DNA of 64,000 nt from Rapidithrix thailandica (lineage in GTDB: Bacteria > Bacteroidota > Bacteroidia > Cytophagales > Flammeovirgaceae), in the NCBI RefSeq assembly GCF_039710355.1, contig NZ_JBDKWZ010000007.1:186001-250000 (forward strand), written 5' to 3'. The notes below the pieces were generated by a model. The model had not been told where the DNA came from, searched no databases, and saw nothing but the letters and a program-made list of their open reading frames with translations. Position 1 is the stretch's first letter, and each line of letters begins with the position of its first letter. Of the stretch, positions 18,750 to 28,339 are shown one piece after another. The position numbers and the translations under genes were made by a program.

Positions 18750-19937
18750 ATGGACAACAAAGTAAGTATATTTTCCTTCGAAGACACCCGCGTGGCTTTT
18801 GAAGCAAAGACCAATAAGGAACTAAAACAAGCCTATTTCCTTTTTTCAAACTTGAATAATACGTTTCTGGTAGCCTTGGGAACCTTACTTTTACGATGGA
18901 TACTAAAGCTCCATTTGCCTCTAAAAAACTTAATTGAAAATACACTTTTCCAGCAGTTTTGTGGAGGGGAGAGCATACGCGAGTGTGAATCTACCGTCCG
19001 GCATTTAGCCAACTATCATATCCGCACGATACTGGATTATTCTGTGGAAGGAGAAAAGAGCAAGAAAGGCTTTGACCAAACAGAAAAAGAACTTCTCCAA
19101 ACCATCCAAAAAGCAGCTACAAACCCATCCATTCCCTTTTCAGTGTTCAAGGTATCAGGGATTGGCCCTGTACATGTGTTGGAAAAACTCCAACAGGGAC
19201 ATGCATTGACGGCCAAAGAGCAGGAGGCTTACAAGCTGTTTAAAATGAGGTTTGAAAACCTTTGTCAAACGGCCGCTGCTTGTAAAGTCAGAATCCTGAT
19301 TGATGCAGAAGACAGCTGGTATCAACAACCGGTAGATGAACTGGCCTTTGAAATGATGGAAAAATACAACAAGGATGCCGCTATTGTGTACAACACCTAC
19401 CAAATGTATCTGCGCAATAAACTAGAACAATTAAAATCAGATTGTGAAAGGGCTAAAGAGAAAGGGTACCGTTTTGGGGTTAAGTTGGTCAGAGGGGCGT
19501 ATATGGAGAAAGAAAGAGCCAGGGCTAACAAACTCAATTATCCGGACCCTATTCAACCTGATAAACAGCAAAGTGACGAAGCTTTTAATGCTGCTTTAAA
19601 ATATTGTGTGGGCCATAAAGAAACCATTAGCCTTTGTGCGGGAACTCATAACGAAGACAGTAGTTATTACCTGGCAAAACTCATGAACCAATACAGCATT
19701 CACCCTAGTAGTCCGGAAGTATACTTTGCGCAATTATACGGCATGGGCGATCATATTTCTTATAACCTGGCCAAGGCAGGTTATAATGTGGTGAAGTATG
19801 TACCTTTTGGTCCGGTCAAAAAAGTAATCCCCTACTTGATCCGGAGGGTTCAGGAAAATACCTCTGTGGCAGGCCAAAGTAGCCGGGAGTTACTTTTGAT
19901 CAAAAAAGAACTTCATCGAAGAAAAACAGGGGAATAA
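18750..19937 (+). CDS. Proline dehydrogenase
   Basis: This FAD enzyme oxidises proline to pyrroline-5-carboxylate, feeding electrons to the respiratory quinone. The 395-residue single-domain form is as in other Bacteroidota. Diagnostic blocks are RILIDAEDSW, GVKLVRGAYMEKERARA, CAGTHNEDS, EVYFAQLYGMGD and the C-terminal VKYVPFGPVKKVIPYLIRR. The P5C dehydrogenase partner is not adjacent. The ATG at 18750 leads directly into the family's N-terminal region. A hairpin follows the stop. Confidence 0.95.
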   Translation: MDNKVSIFSFEDTRVAFEAKTNKELKQAYFLFSNLNNTFLVALGTLLLRWILKLHLPLKNLIENTLFQQFCGGESIRECESTVRHLANYHIRTILDYSVEGEKSKKGFDQTEKELLQTIQKAATNPSIPFSVFKVSGIGPVHVLEKLQQGHALTAKEQEAYKLFKMRFENLCQTAAACKVRILIDAEDSWYQQPVDELAFEMMEKYNKDAAIVYNTYQMYLRNKLEQLKSDCERAKEKGYRFGVKLVRGAYMEKERARANKLNYPDPIQPDKQQSDEAFNAALKYCVGHKETISLCAGTHNEDSSYYLAKLMNQYSIHPSSPEVYFAQLYGMGDHISYNLAKAGYNVVKYVPFGPVKKVIPYLIRRVQENTSVAGQSSRELLLIKKELHRRKTGE

Positions 19938-19973
19938 AAAAAGCCGGCTACTTGTCAGATAGCCAGCTTTTTC
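19938..19973. terminator. Terminator between proline dehydrogenase and a convergent gene
   Basis: Stem AAAGCCGGCTA / TAGCCAGCTTT (one mismatch) followed by TTC on the + strand and preceded by an A-run, so it can act in both directions. Confidence 0.78.
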
Positions 19974-19997
19974 ATCAAGCATTTATTCAAAATAAGA

Positions 19998-20426
19998 TCA
20001 ATATTGACTCATAAATTTCCAGTCGTAAAAGCGCTCGTCAATCCGGCAGCGCATCCGGTTATAGTTTTGCCAATTGTCAGCAACATAATATATGGAAGGG
20101 AGGTTTTTGCCAAGCGTTTCTTGAAAATCCTTCAAATAAATTCCGTTTCCGTAATAATACTGGGCAAACTTCTTTCCTTCTTCGTTTAACTGTTCCTCTG
20201 CCACATAACCGTCCCAAAGTTCCGCTAAAATCCCACAACAAGTTTCGTGTCGTTTGAAACGTAAAATTTGTGTTTCAAATTCGTCTTCAAAAAACGAACT
20301 GTAAAGCTCCTGTTCAATTACCCAAGCTAAAAAAACACCAATAGGCAAATAAGCATTTTCTACAGGCAGTTCCTCTGGAAAATTATTTTGGAAATGCTCT
20401 CTGACATCGTCAATAACTTGTTGCAT
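19998..20426 (-). CDS. Conserved hypothetical protein, DUF7832-like
   Basis: A 142-residue cytoplasmic protein without signal peptide. The segment ENAYLPIGVFLAWVIEQEL resembles the core of the DUF7832/HigA-linked family of small hypothetical proteins that are often found beside toxins; this resemblance is from memory and weak. The C-terminal half is aromatic-rich (YYYGNGIYLKDF and NYNRMRCRIDERFYDW). It is a single gene, convergent with proline dehydrogenase. Function unknown. Confidence 0.65.
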   Translation of the reverse strand: MQQVIDDVREHFQNNFPEELPVENAYLPIGVFLAWVIEQELYSSFFEDEFETQILRFKRHETCCGILAELWDGYVAEEQLNEEGKKFAQYYYGNGIYLKDFQETLGKNLPSIYYVADNWQNYNRMRCRIDERFYDWKFMSQY

Positions 20427-20576
20427 GAATTTTATTCTGAATAGTTATAAATCCCTAATATAACCTCAAGAAAGTACGATTTAGTATAAATAATTATCGC
20501 TAATTCATTATTTTCTTGAATTTACTATTCAAGAAGTTCGGCAAGCCTGCATTATACAAGGAGGAGCTTCAGAGTT

Positions 20577-21296
20577 TTACTTTTTCGCATTGCTCTCCTT
20601 CGTGGAGTTCAGGTACTGCACCATACAAGCCACGGTATAGCCATACTCACATGCTTTTTGATACAGCTGTTGAGCCATCTCTTTATTCCCGGCTTTTTCT
20701 TCCAACCGAGCTAATTCCGCACAGGCTTCCCCATAGCCTCCTTCACAGCTTTTTTGAAAAGCTTCCTTTGCCAATTCCCGGTCTTCTTGTGCCTTCAAAA
20801 GCCCTAGGCGATAACAGCTTTTGGCATGTCCTTTTTCACAAGCCTCTTTCCAGAACATGGTGGCCAATCCTTTAAGGTTACTTTTCTGGGCCATTTCACC
20901 TTTTAAGTATGTGATCTCTAATAAGTGTTCTTCATACTCTTCCTCGTTCAACACCAGTGCTTCGCATTTTTCTTGAGAAGCTTTTGAAAAGCGTGTGTTA
21001 CTTACAATTCCATTCTTACCGATCAGGGTTTCTCCGTTTTCCAAATGCAGTTTTAACATTCCGGTGGCAAGTTCAATGTAAAGCGTATTTTCCAATAGCC
21101 AATAAGGAGCTTTTACCCGGGTGTATTGATTTTGCAATTTTACTTCTTTGGTATCGATAAATTCAAGTTTTTTAAACAAGCCCGTTTGGGCCGTATACAC
21201 TCCGCACAAGGTTGGTATTTCTTTGGCTGTTTGTCCAAACGAATAAAATTGACCGGTAAAAACCAGTACAAAAGCCAAAGCTCTTGGATAATTCAT
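20577..21296 (-). CDS. Exported Sel1-repeat protein
   Basis: I chose the ATG at 21296, giving about 239 residues with signal peptide MNYPRALAFVLVFTGQFYSF. Residues 25-130 form an unassigned beta-rich domain. The C-terminal part has Sel1-like tetratricopeptide repeats, with three visible Cys-containing units, EKGHAKSCYRLGLLKA, EGGYGEACAELARLEE and EYGYTVACMVQYL, spaced by about 36 residues. Paired Cys in Sel1 repeats suggest disulfides in the periplasm. Such proteins usually act as protein-interaction scaffolds; the partner is unknown. Single gene. Confidence 0.8.
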   Translation of the reverse strand: MNYPRALAFVLVFTGQFYSFGQTAKEIPTLCGVYTAQTGLFKKLEFIDTKEVKLQNQYTRVKAPYWLLENTLYIELATGMLKLHLENGETLIGKNGIVSNTRFSKASQEKCEALVLNEEEYEEHLLEITYLKGEMAQKSNLKGLATMFWKEACEKGHAKSCYRLGLLKAQEDRELAKEAFQKSCEGGYGEACAELARLEEKAGNKEMAQQLYQKACEYGYTVACMVQYLNSTKESNAKK

Positions 21297-21488
21297 GGTA
21301 ATAATCAAGTTATGTTATTAGTTATCAATAGTTTAATCTATGTTCACATTACCAACTTGTTGGCCGTGTTTACAAGAGCAAAATTGCCTGATAACTCCTA
21401 AAAAAATATCCCCGTAAACGGGGATTTGAAAAATTACCTGAATATAAGGCTTTCCATTTACAATACCAACAAACCCGTAAAAACCATT

Positions 21489-21513
21489 AAGGCCACCCTG
21501 ATAGGGTAGCCTT
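21489..21513 (-). terminator. Terminator of the coiled-coil lipoprotein gene
   Basis: Stem AAGGCCACCCT / AGGGTAGCCTT with a 3-base loop; the - strand continues with AATGGTTTTTAC. It lies 36 bases beyond the stop of the gene at 21549. Confidence 0.75.
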
Positions 21514-21548
21514 ATACATTTGGTAGGTAAAAAAAATAGCCGCTTAAC

Positions 21549-22457
21549 TTAGTCAACTTTCACAACTAAGTACTTTGAAGAATTCCAGAACAAATCGGGA
21601 TTCAAAATTTTGATTTCCTGCACCAGTTTATCTTTTACTTCCAGTTCATAGGATTCTTTAGGGTGAGTAGTCACAAATTCGACTTTTTTGCTATTCACCG
21701 GGATGGTAGTCACTTCAGTAATATTTATTTTATTAAAAGCCGTTTCATCCAGCTTTGTGTTCAAAGTAGAAGTTTTTCCCATTCCTAAGAAGCCTCCTTT
21801 TTTCACAATTACATTTTTATTTGCCAAGACACCCTTATCTCCAACTACATAATAGCCCGTGTTCAAAGACGCTGTTTGTTGAGCAATGGTTTCCGTTTGT
21901 TCGTCAATGGTTTGTTCCCAAGTAGCCAGTTGCTCTTTTTGCTCTTCGTAATTTTTGGTTAACTCCGTATAATTTGTATTCAACTCCTTATATGAGAAGT
22001 TAAGCTCTTCCAAGTTGTTTTTCAAAGAAGCAATTTCTTTATCTTTCACTTCCAACTGTACTTTCATTTGCTTTTTCAAGCTGGCCAGCATCCGGTTCAG
22101 TTGAGAGTTATTATTAGAGGTATTCTCTAATTTTTCACTCAATTCCTGAATTTTTTGTTTGTTTTCCACCATCAGGTCATTGATTGCAGAAATGTCATCC
22201 ATAATACGGTTTTTCATTTCAGACTGACTCAATCCCTTACTCTCACTGGTGATGGAGATATTTGCTTCTCTCTCGCGGATTTCAGCCAGGTTCTGTTCTA
22301 TTTCAGAGAAGTGCCCCATAAAGGTATTAATGGTAGAATCACTCTCTTCGGAAAGCATTCTTAGTTGATGGTTTTCGGCCTTCAGTTTTGACAATTCTTC
22401 TTTATTACAAGAGAATAAAGAGAGGCTCACTAATCCGATCAATAAATACTTTTTCAT
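21549..22457 (-). CDS. Coiled-coil lipoprotein
   Basis: Starting at the ATG at 22457, the 302-residue protein has a lipoprotein signal MKKYLLIGLVSLSLFSC with the lipidated Cys at residue 17. Residues 20-190 are a long coiled coil (heptads in ENKQKIQELSEKLENTS and neighbours). A compact beta-rich domain follows (NTGYYVVGDKGVLANKNVI to the end). The architecture matches a family common in Bacteroidota, annotated only as hypothetical lipoprotein. It is probably anchored in a membrane and spans part of the periplasm. Single gene. Confidence 0.8.
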   Translation of the reverse strand: MKKYLLIGLVSLSLFSCNKEELSKLKAENHQLRMLSEESDSTINTFMGHFSEIEQNLAEIREREANISITSESKGLSQSEMKNRIMDDISAINDLMVENKQKIQELSEKLENTSNNNSQLNRMLASLKKQMKVQLEVKDKEIASLKNNLEELNFSYKELNTNYTELTKNYEEQKEQLATWEQTIDEQTETIAQQTASLNTGYYVVGDKGVLANKNVIVKKGGFLGMGKTSTLNTKLDETAFNKINITEVTTIPVNSKKVEFVTTHPKESYELEVKDKLVQEIKILNPDLFWNSSKYLVVKVD

Positions 22458-22909
22458 CGGTTCATAATTTTGATAAATACTCAATATCTGCTTTTTATAT
22501 AAAAAATTGTGTGCCAGTCATTTTTTTTCCCACAAAAACAAATATTTAATTCATTATCAATACATTACAATAAACTTAACATCCCATACATTTTAGCTTC
22601 ATGTTGAAATAATACCCAACTTGAGTAGCTGCACCCCGGAATAATCTGTGGATTTTTCTTTCAGAACCCTACAAATCATTGCCTTTCCGACAAGATATAA
22701 CTTCGCTTGTTCCCTTCATCATTCCCTCATTTAATTATGGGGAATAGAGAAATGAGCACTAATTTTATACCTCAAAAAATCAGTCGTAATCGATAAAATG
22801 AGTGGGCTTACAACATAACCCATTGGCTTACTGCCTCTTTTATTATTGACTAACCGGGGGCAACAGCCCTCCCAGAGTTTTTTAAACAACCATAAAATCT
22901 ATTTATTCA
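22458..22909. other. Gene-free region upstream of the S46 peptidase
   Basis: About 450 AT-rich bases between two divergent genes. I see no open frame with protein-like composition, no strong hairpin and no repeat. Confidence 0.45.
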
Positions 22910-25081
22910 ATGTTTAGAAAAATAAGCTTACTGGCCATCGCACTTCTTATTCAACTAAGTGCCGTAGCAAAAGAAGGCATGTGGCTTCCTTTATTATTAA
23001 AATCGCTGAACGAGGAAGACATGCAAAGCAGAGGATTCAAGTTAACCGCCGAAGACTTGTACTCCATTAACAAATCCAGTTTAAAAGATGCCGTGATCCG
23101 CTTTGGCAATGGCTGTACCGGGGAAGTCGTCTCCGATCGGGGCTTGTTGTTTACCAATCATCACTGTGGATACGGGCAGATTCAGGCACATAGCAGTGTG
23201 GACAACGACTACCTGACCGAAGGGTTCTGGGCGATGAACCAGGCCGAAGAATTGCCTAACCCCGGACTTACCGTCACCTTTATTGTGAACATTGCCGACG
23301 TCACCAAAAAGGTCCTGCAGGGTGTGAATGAATCTATGACCGAAGCGGAACGTCAGAAAAAAATCAATCAAAACATTGAAACAGTGAGAAAAGAAGCGGA
23401 AGGTTCATCGAAGTATAAAGCGATGATCAAGCCGTTTTTCTATGGGAACGAATACTATATGTTTCTTACGGAAGTATACAAAGACATCCGTTTAGTCGGT
23501 GCCCCTCCTTCTTCCATCGGAAAATTTGGCGGTGATACGGATAATTGGATGTGGCCCAGACACACCGGGGATTTTTCAGTTTTCCGTATTTATGCCGATA
23601 AAAACAACCAACCGGCCGAATACGCTGCAGACAATGTACCCTTCCATCCTAAAAAACACTTCAAAATATCGTTGAAAGGTGTTCAACAAGGAGATTTTAC
23701 TTTGGTATATGGATTTCCGGGTACCACCAAACAGTACTTGACTTCTGATGCCGTAGAATATGTAACCCAAGTCACCAACCCGGCCAAAATCCAATTGCGA
23801 GAAAATAGCTTAGCCATTATGGATGCTGCCATGAAAGCCAGCGATGAAGTCCGGATTAAATACGCTGCTAAATATGCGCGTATCAGTAACTATTACAAAA
23901 AGTGGATCGGGGAAAACAATGGTTTGAGAAAACTGAATGCCTTGGAAAAGAAAAAAGCATTTGAAAAAGAATTCACCCGACAGTTGGCAAAAAATCCCGC
24001 CTTACAGAAAAAATACGGCACCTTGTTGCCAACCTTCCAAAGTCAATACAAAGAATTGGAAAAATATGCCTTTGCGACAGACTACTTCAGAGAACTGTAT
24101 TTCTATGCGCCAGAACTCATTCGTTTTGTTTCTAACTTCCGCAAGTTGCAAACAAATATTGAACAACTGGAGCAAGATAAACAACTGGACAATGAGGTGG
24201 AAAAGTTGAAAAGTGCGACTCAAAGGCATTTCAAAAACTACGACCTAGCAACAGATCAAAAACTATTTGCAACAGTAGTCGCGATGTATCAACAAAAAGT
24301 AGATCCTTCATTGCACCCGGAGGTATTCCAAATGGTACAAAACAAATACAATGGGGACTGGGGGAAATATGCGGAGTATGTGTACAACAAGTCCATCTTT
24401 GTCCGGGAAGCATCGGTAAACGACTTGTTAAGCAATGTCTCTAAGAAAACCGCTAAAAAATTAGCGAAAGACCCGGCTTATCAGTTTGTAGAAAGCTTTT
24501 TTGTTTCATATATGGAAAAAACCCAACCGAGCTACAAGGCTATTTCGGATAAGATCGACCGCATGATGAGAGATTATGTGAAAGCCCAACGGGAAATCTT
24601 TACGGAGAAAACCTTCTGGCCGGATGCCAACAGCACTTTACGTATCAGCTATGGGAATGTAGAAGGTTCAAATCCTCGCGATGGAATGGAATACAACTAC
24701 TTTTCTACCCTGGAGGGAGTGATGGAAAAACGCAGAACCGATGTGTCAAAAACACATGAGTTTTATGTTCATGACAAACTAGTAGACCTGTATGAAAAGA
24801 AAGACTTCGGTCAATACGGTCAAGAAGGTAAAATGCCGGTTTGTTTTATTGCCTCCAACCATACCACCGGAGGAAACTCCGGAAGCCCGGTACTGGACGG
24901 GTCCGGCAATTTGATCGGTATCAATTTCGACAGGAGTTGGGAAAGTACGATGAGTGATATTATGTTCAACCCGGAACAATGCCGCAACATCACGGTAGAC
25001 ATCCGGTATGTGCTATTTGTGATTGACAAGTTTGCCGGAGCTTCTCATTTAGTAGAAGAGTTGGATCTGGTACGCAATTAA
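22910..25081 (+). CDS. S46 family dipeptidyl-peptidase
   Basis: S46 enzymes (DPP7/DPP11) are periplasmic or surface serine peptidases that release N-terminal dipeptides and let Bacteroidota feed on protein. The 723-residue protein has a signal peptide (KISLLAIALLIQLSAVAKEG) followed by the typical start MWLPLLLKSLN. The catalytic His lies in LFTNHHCGYGQI and the nucleophilic Ser in TTGGNSGSPVLDGSG; the Asp is expected near GGDTDNWMWPRHTGDF. The length is normal for the family. Which acyl pocket residue (Gly or Arg, DPP7 or DPP11 type) is present was not resolved. Monocistronic, with its own terminator. Confidence 0.95.
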   Translation: MFRKISLLAIALLIQLSAVAKEGMWLPLLLKSLNEEDMQSRGFKLTAEDLYSINKSSLKDAVIRFGNGCTGEVVSDRGLLFTNHHCGYGQIQAHSSVDNDYLTEGFWAMNQAEELPNPGLTVTFIVNIADVTKKVLQGVNESMTEAERQKKINQNIETVRKEAEGSSKYKAMIKPFFYGNEYYMFLTEVYKDIRLVGAPPSSIGKFGGDTDNWMWPRHTGDFSVFRIYADKNNQPAEYAADNVPFHPKKHFKISLKGVQQGDFTLVYGFPGTTKQYLTSDAVEYVTQVTNPAKIQLRENSLAIMDAAMKASDEVRIKYAAKYARISNYYKKWIGENNGLRKLNALEKKKAFEKEFTRQLAKNPALQKKYGTLLPTFQSQYKELEKYAFATDYFRELYFYAPELIRFVSNFRKLQTNIEQLEQDKQLDNEVEKLKSATQRHFKNYDLATDQKLFATVVAMYQQKVDPSLHPEVFQMVQNKYNGDWGKYAEYVYNKSIFVREASVNDLLSNVSKKTAKKLAKDPAYQFVESFFVSYMEKTQPSYKAISDKIDRMMRDYVKAQREIFTEKTFWPDANSTLRISYGNVEGSNPRDGMEYNYFSTLEGVMEKRRTDVSKTHEFYVHDKLVDLYEKKDFGQYGQEGKMPVCFIASNHTTGGNSGSPVLDGSGNLIGINFDRSWESTMSDIMFNPEQCRNITVDIRYVLFVIDKFAGASHLVEELDLVRN

Positions 25082-25100
25082 TGATAAAACTGACTATTAG

Positions 25101-25136
25101 AAAAGCCCTGCGGTTTGAGCACCACAGGGCTTTTTT
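25101..25136 (+). terminator. Terminator of the S46 peptidase gene
   Basis: Stem AAAGCCCTG..CCACAGGGCTTT with a run of T residues, 20 bases after the stop; the A-run on the other side means it may also serve the convergent gene at 25152. Confidence 0.88.
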
Positions 25137-25151
25137 ATCCTAGAAATTTGT

Positions 25152-26243
25152 TTATTTGGGCATCATCTCAATTTTTTCATCTTCCAGGGTAAAATAATGC
25201 CCCATCACATCTGCAGTCAAACAGGAATGTACGGGTAAAACCCCCAACACACTTCCTACCTGTACACTCTCGGCCACATCTTCCGGCAATTGCACCGTTC
25301 CATGTTCTTGTGAGAGGGCTACCAAATAGCCTTCTACCGGTTCGGTCCAGCCTTCATCTGTCAACAGTACCATTTGCCCATAATAAGGCTTTCCCTCTTC
25401 ATCTATTAAAAAATCTTTGGAGAAGTGCACGGCCCCACCATGAATTACAACGGTGTTAGTAGCTTCATTTTTAGTCACTACCGGGCAAGCCATTACCACG
25501 GCTATTTGTTCCGCTGTACACGAACCGATTGTAGCCTGCATCAAATCGTAAAACACAAAGTTACCGGGGCGAATTTCATCTACTCCCGACAAGTCTTCCA
25601 CCAAGCTACACGAAGGCGTATCCCCCAACGAAACTTCCAGCTCAGGCCATTGAGGTCGGTACTTTTGCTTGAGCCCATGCAATAAGCTGACAGACTGTTG
25701 GTAAATCTTGTTGACGGCTTCTTTTCCTTTGACTTGATACGTATGGCCATCGTGTGTTAAAAAACCCCGGAAGTGCAACTTATCAGAAGCCCGGATACAG
25801 GCTAATATCCGGTCAATATGTTCGTAATCATCCGCAGGTAAGCCCGTACGGTGATAGCCGGTATCAATATCAATATAAATGTCAACCCCTTTCTTTAAAT
25901 GATCGGCCAGGTACAATACACTATCCACATTCATCACCAATAGATTGAGCCTGATCTGTTGGGCTAATTGGTTGATCCGGCCGATTTCTAAAATATTCAC
26001 CGGAAAGGCCACTGTAATATCCGTCCACCCGTCTTTGGCAAAATATTCAGCCATTTTCAATGAAGACACCGTAATACCTGAGACCCCCTGTTCTCTGTAC
26101 CACCTTCCCACTTCCCAAGACTGGGCGGTCTTAAAATGTGGTCTTAACCGGACATCATGTTGGTTTGCTTTCTTCAGCATGCGCTTAATATTCTGCAAAC
26201 ATTTATTTTTATCCAATAGAAGTGTGGGCTCGATAAGCTTCAT
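25152..26243 (-). CDS. PLP-dependent D-threonine aldolase/D-serine dehydratase-like enzyme (DSD1 family)
   Basis: The 363-residue cytoplasmic protein has an alanine-racemase-like barrel with the PLP lysine in LRPHFKTAQSWEVG near residue 38, followed by the C-terminal metal-binding domain of the DSD1 family: VIHGGAVHFSKD and VLPVHSCLTADVM carry the His and Cys ligands. The family cleaves beta-hydroxy D-amino acids or dehydrates D-serine. Substrate cannot be set from sequence. It is a single gene, convergent with the S46 peptidase. Confidence 0.9.
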   Translation of the reverse strand: MKLIEPTLLLDKNKCLQNIKRMLKKANQHDVRLRPHFKTAQSWEVGRWYREQGVSGITVSSLKMAEYFAKDGWTDITVAFPVNILEIGRINQLAQQIRLNLLVMNVDSVLYLADHLKKGVDIYIDIDTGYHRTGLPADDYEHIDRILACIRASDKLHFRGFLTHDGHTYQVKGKEAVNKIYQQSVSLLHGLKQKYRPQWPELEVSLGDTPSCSLVEDLSGVDEIRPGNFVFYDLMQATIGSCTAEQIAVVMACPVVTKNEATNTVVIHGGAVHFSKDFLIDEEGKPYYGQMVLLTDEGWTEPVEGYLVALSQEHGTVQLPEDVAESVQVGSVLGVLPVHSCLTADVMGHYFTLEDEKIEMMPK

Positions 26244-26672
26244 ATTTGTTTATTTTGTCTTTAGGGAAAAGCTCCTTTAGTAAATTTAAAAAATCTGGCT
26301 GAATTATAGTGTGTTATGTACGTATCCCTTCCAAAGATAAAAGTCAATGACCGAATCTCTCGTTTCCAGGATCTTAAAGGCGAAGAAAATTTTGAGTTAA
26401 ACCGCTCTTCAACATACTTCTCAGTATGCACAGCCCTACCTTTTAAGACAAATGAAAAAAGAGAGTGAACAAATTACCTTTCTTTGCATACGGAATAAAA
26501 TACAAATTGAAGTAGTTTACACTTATAGTTTTTGACCGAACATAGAATCAAAACCGGCTCATCAAGGCACTTTTTGAAGAGAATAGCCAGAGCTATTGTT
26601 GAAAAAAGTAACACAGAGGAAGCGCGTTTGAAACATTTTTTAGCAAAAAGAAAAAGTTTAATTCACTTCAGT
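26244..26672. other. Intergenic region, no supported gene
   Basis: About 430 bases between divergent genes. The open frame continues upstream of 26673 to a TTG at 26532, but that part (rich in Lys and Arg, no family match) is more likely untranslated. No hairpin or repeat is evident. Confidence 0.45.
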
Positions 26673-27251
26673 ATGATCGACTATATTATTTTATCTTTTC
26701 TTTGCGTCATTTACTTTGGACTCCATAGCCTGCTGGCTAGCCATAAAGTAAAATCTTGGGTACCTCTCCCCTCCCCTTACTACCGCCTGGCTTATTCCCT
26801 GATCGCAATCATCACTTTAGCTCCCATCGCACTTTACCTTGTGTCGGTACCAACCATACAGCTTTGGTCAAGTCATACGCTCAACCGTTTCTTTGGGTTA
26901 ATGCTTGCCACCTATGGAATTATTCTCATCCAACGGACTTTCCGGTATTATTCCTTCAAAGAGTTTATGGGGTTCAAATCAGAGCTTGTCGACAAACATT
27001 TGATCACAGAAGGTGTTTTTCAATATGTGAGGCACCCCTTGTATACAGCTACTTTTTTATTAAGCTGGGGGTATGTGTTGTACTCTCCTACTTTGGCAAG
27101 CTTGGTTTCTATGATTTGGATCAACCTCTATTTACTCATAGGTACAAAACTGGAAGAGAAAAAACTGATAGAAGAGTTTGGAAACGAATACAAAGAATAT
27201 CAAAAAAACGTACCGGCATTTTTTCCCCGCAAATTTCCTTTCAAAGGTTGA
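26673..27251 (+). CDS. Membrane methyltransferase of the isoprenylcysteine methyltransferase/NnrU superfamily
   Basis: From the ATG at 26673 the protein has 192 residues and about five hydrophobic segments. The cofactor-binding signature is visible: GVFQYVRHPLYTATFLLSWG, then the C-terminal EKKLIEEFGNEYKEYQKNVP and AFFPR. This is the common pattern of ICMT/PEMT-like membrane methyltransferases that use S-adenosylmethionine. The substrate is unknown; in bacteria it may be a lipid or an isoprenoid. I prefer this ATG because it starts right at the first membrane helix. Convergent with udk. Confidence 0.85.
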   Translation: MIDYIILSFLCVIYFGLHSLLASHKVKSWVPLPSPYYRLAYSLIAIITLAPIALYLVSVPTIQLWSSHTLNRFFGLMLATYGIILIQRTFRYYSFKEFMGFKSELVDKHLITEGVFQYVRHPLYTATFLLSWGYVLYSPTLASLVSMIWINLYLLIGTKLEEKKLIEEFGNEYKEYQKNVPAFFPRKFPFKG

Positions 27252-27369
27252 TCAGCGATGGCCCGTTTTTTTCGAGTAATGCCTCACCCGGTTACAAAAA
27301 CAAAGCTCCCAACCTCTTTTTTACAGATCGTTGGGAGTATCGACCACTTGAGGTAAAAATCATTGCTTA

Positions 27370-27987
27370 TTACTGATTCACTTTTTGTATCAAAAAAGAA
27401 GCGACCACTTCCAGGCCCGTTTTAAAATCATTGTTATTACAGATCACCAAATCCGCTTCATTTCTATGGATTTCGATGTATTTCTGGTAGGAAGGCATCA
27501 CATGTTTTTCATACCGGTACAGCACATCGTGTAGGTCATACCCCCGCTCAAGGTTATCCCGGATAATTCTTCTTTTGATTTTGATATGATCCTGAGCCTG
27601 TACAAACAATTTCAAATCAATCTGACGGGCAACTTCCGGATAGTGAAAGACAAACAAACCTTCCAAAATCACAATAGGCCGGGGTTCAAATCTCAAAAGG
27701 TCAGGCTGTTTCTGTTCATTATTAAACGTATACTCCAAGCGCTCAAACCCTTTTCCCTGTTTTAATTTCAAAATATCATGAGCAAGACTTACCTCATCAA
27801 TCGACTCGGGTAGGTCAAAATTGACAATGCCGTTTTCATCCACCGGTTGCTCTCTTAGCGGTTTATAATAGTTGTCTTGGGAAATCTCACAAATATTTTC
27901 TTTTCCTACCTTCTTAATCAACTCTTGAAGAAAGAATGTTTTTCCGGAGCCGCTGCCTCCGGTAATGCCTACTATGAATGGTGTCAT
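27370..27987 (-). CDS. udk: Uridine kinase
   Basis: Udk phosphorylates uridine and cytidine in nucleoside salvage. The 205-residue protein has the P-loop GITGGSGSGKTFFLQEL at its N-terminus, then QDNYYKPLREQP, NFDLPESID, and VILEGLFVFHYPEV. RRIIRDNLERGYDLHDVLYRY is the conserved lid region. Length and motif order are those of the uridine kinase family. It is monocistronic and cytoplasmic. Confidence 0.94.
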   Translation of the reverse strand: MTPFIVGITGGSGSGKTFFLQELIKKVGKENICEISQDNYYKPLREQPVDENGIVNFDLPESIDEVSLAHDILKLKQGKGFERLEYTFNNEQKQPDLLRFEPRPIVILEGLFVFHYPEVARQIDLKLFVQAQDHIKIKRRIIRDNLERGYDLHDVLYRYEKHVMPSYQKYIEIHRNEADLVICNNNDFKTGLEVVASFLIQKVNQ

Positions 27988-28339
27988 GTTTATTGATCTT
28001 TTTCTAGTTATTCATCTCCATCTTTTACTGCATTTTCCCTACGGAAAAAATTAGGTAGTGTATGGTATATGTATTAATTTGTTTATGACCATAAACCATT
28101 ATTCAACTACAAAAGTAAAGATTTATGCACTAGCATGTATTTCCGGATCAACTAATCAATAGTTTTTCTATATAAAAAAGTAAGAATACAGAATTATTGA
28201 TTGGTTTGCTTGTCAGCTTCAAAATTAGAGCTTGTCAGGCAAAAGTGGAAGAAATAAAAAAACCGGAGAGATTGAATTTCCCGGTTTGTATTTATTTATA
28301 AATCTTTTCACCTTTGCGGTTTAGCATTAATCCAACGGC
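27988..28339. other. Intergenic region with an orphan hairpin
   Basis: The region between divergent udk and the DHH phosphoesterase holds an inverted repeat at 28260-28287 (AAACCGG / CCGGTTT). On the - strand it is followed by seven T residues, as in a terminator, although no gene lies upstream of it on that strand within this gap. It may act as a barrier to antisense transcription or be part of a leader on the + strand. Confidence 0.5.
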
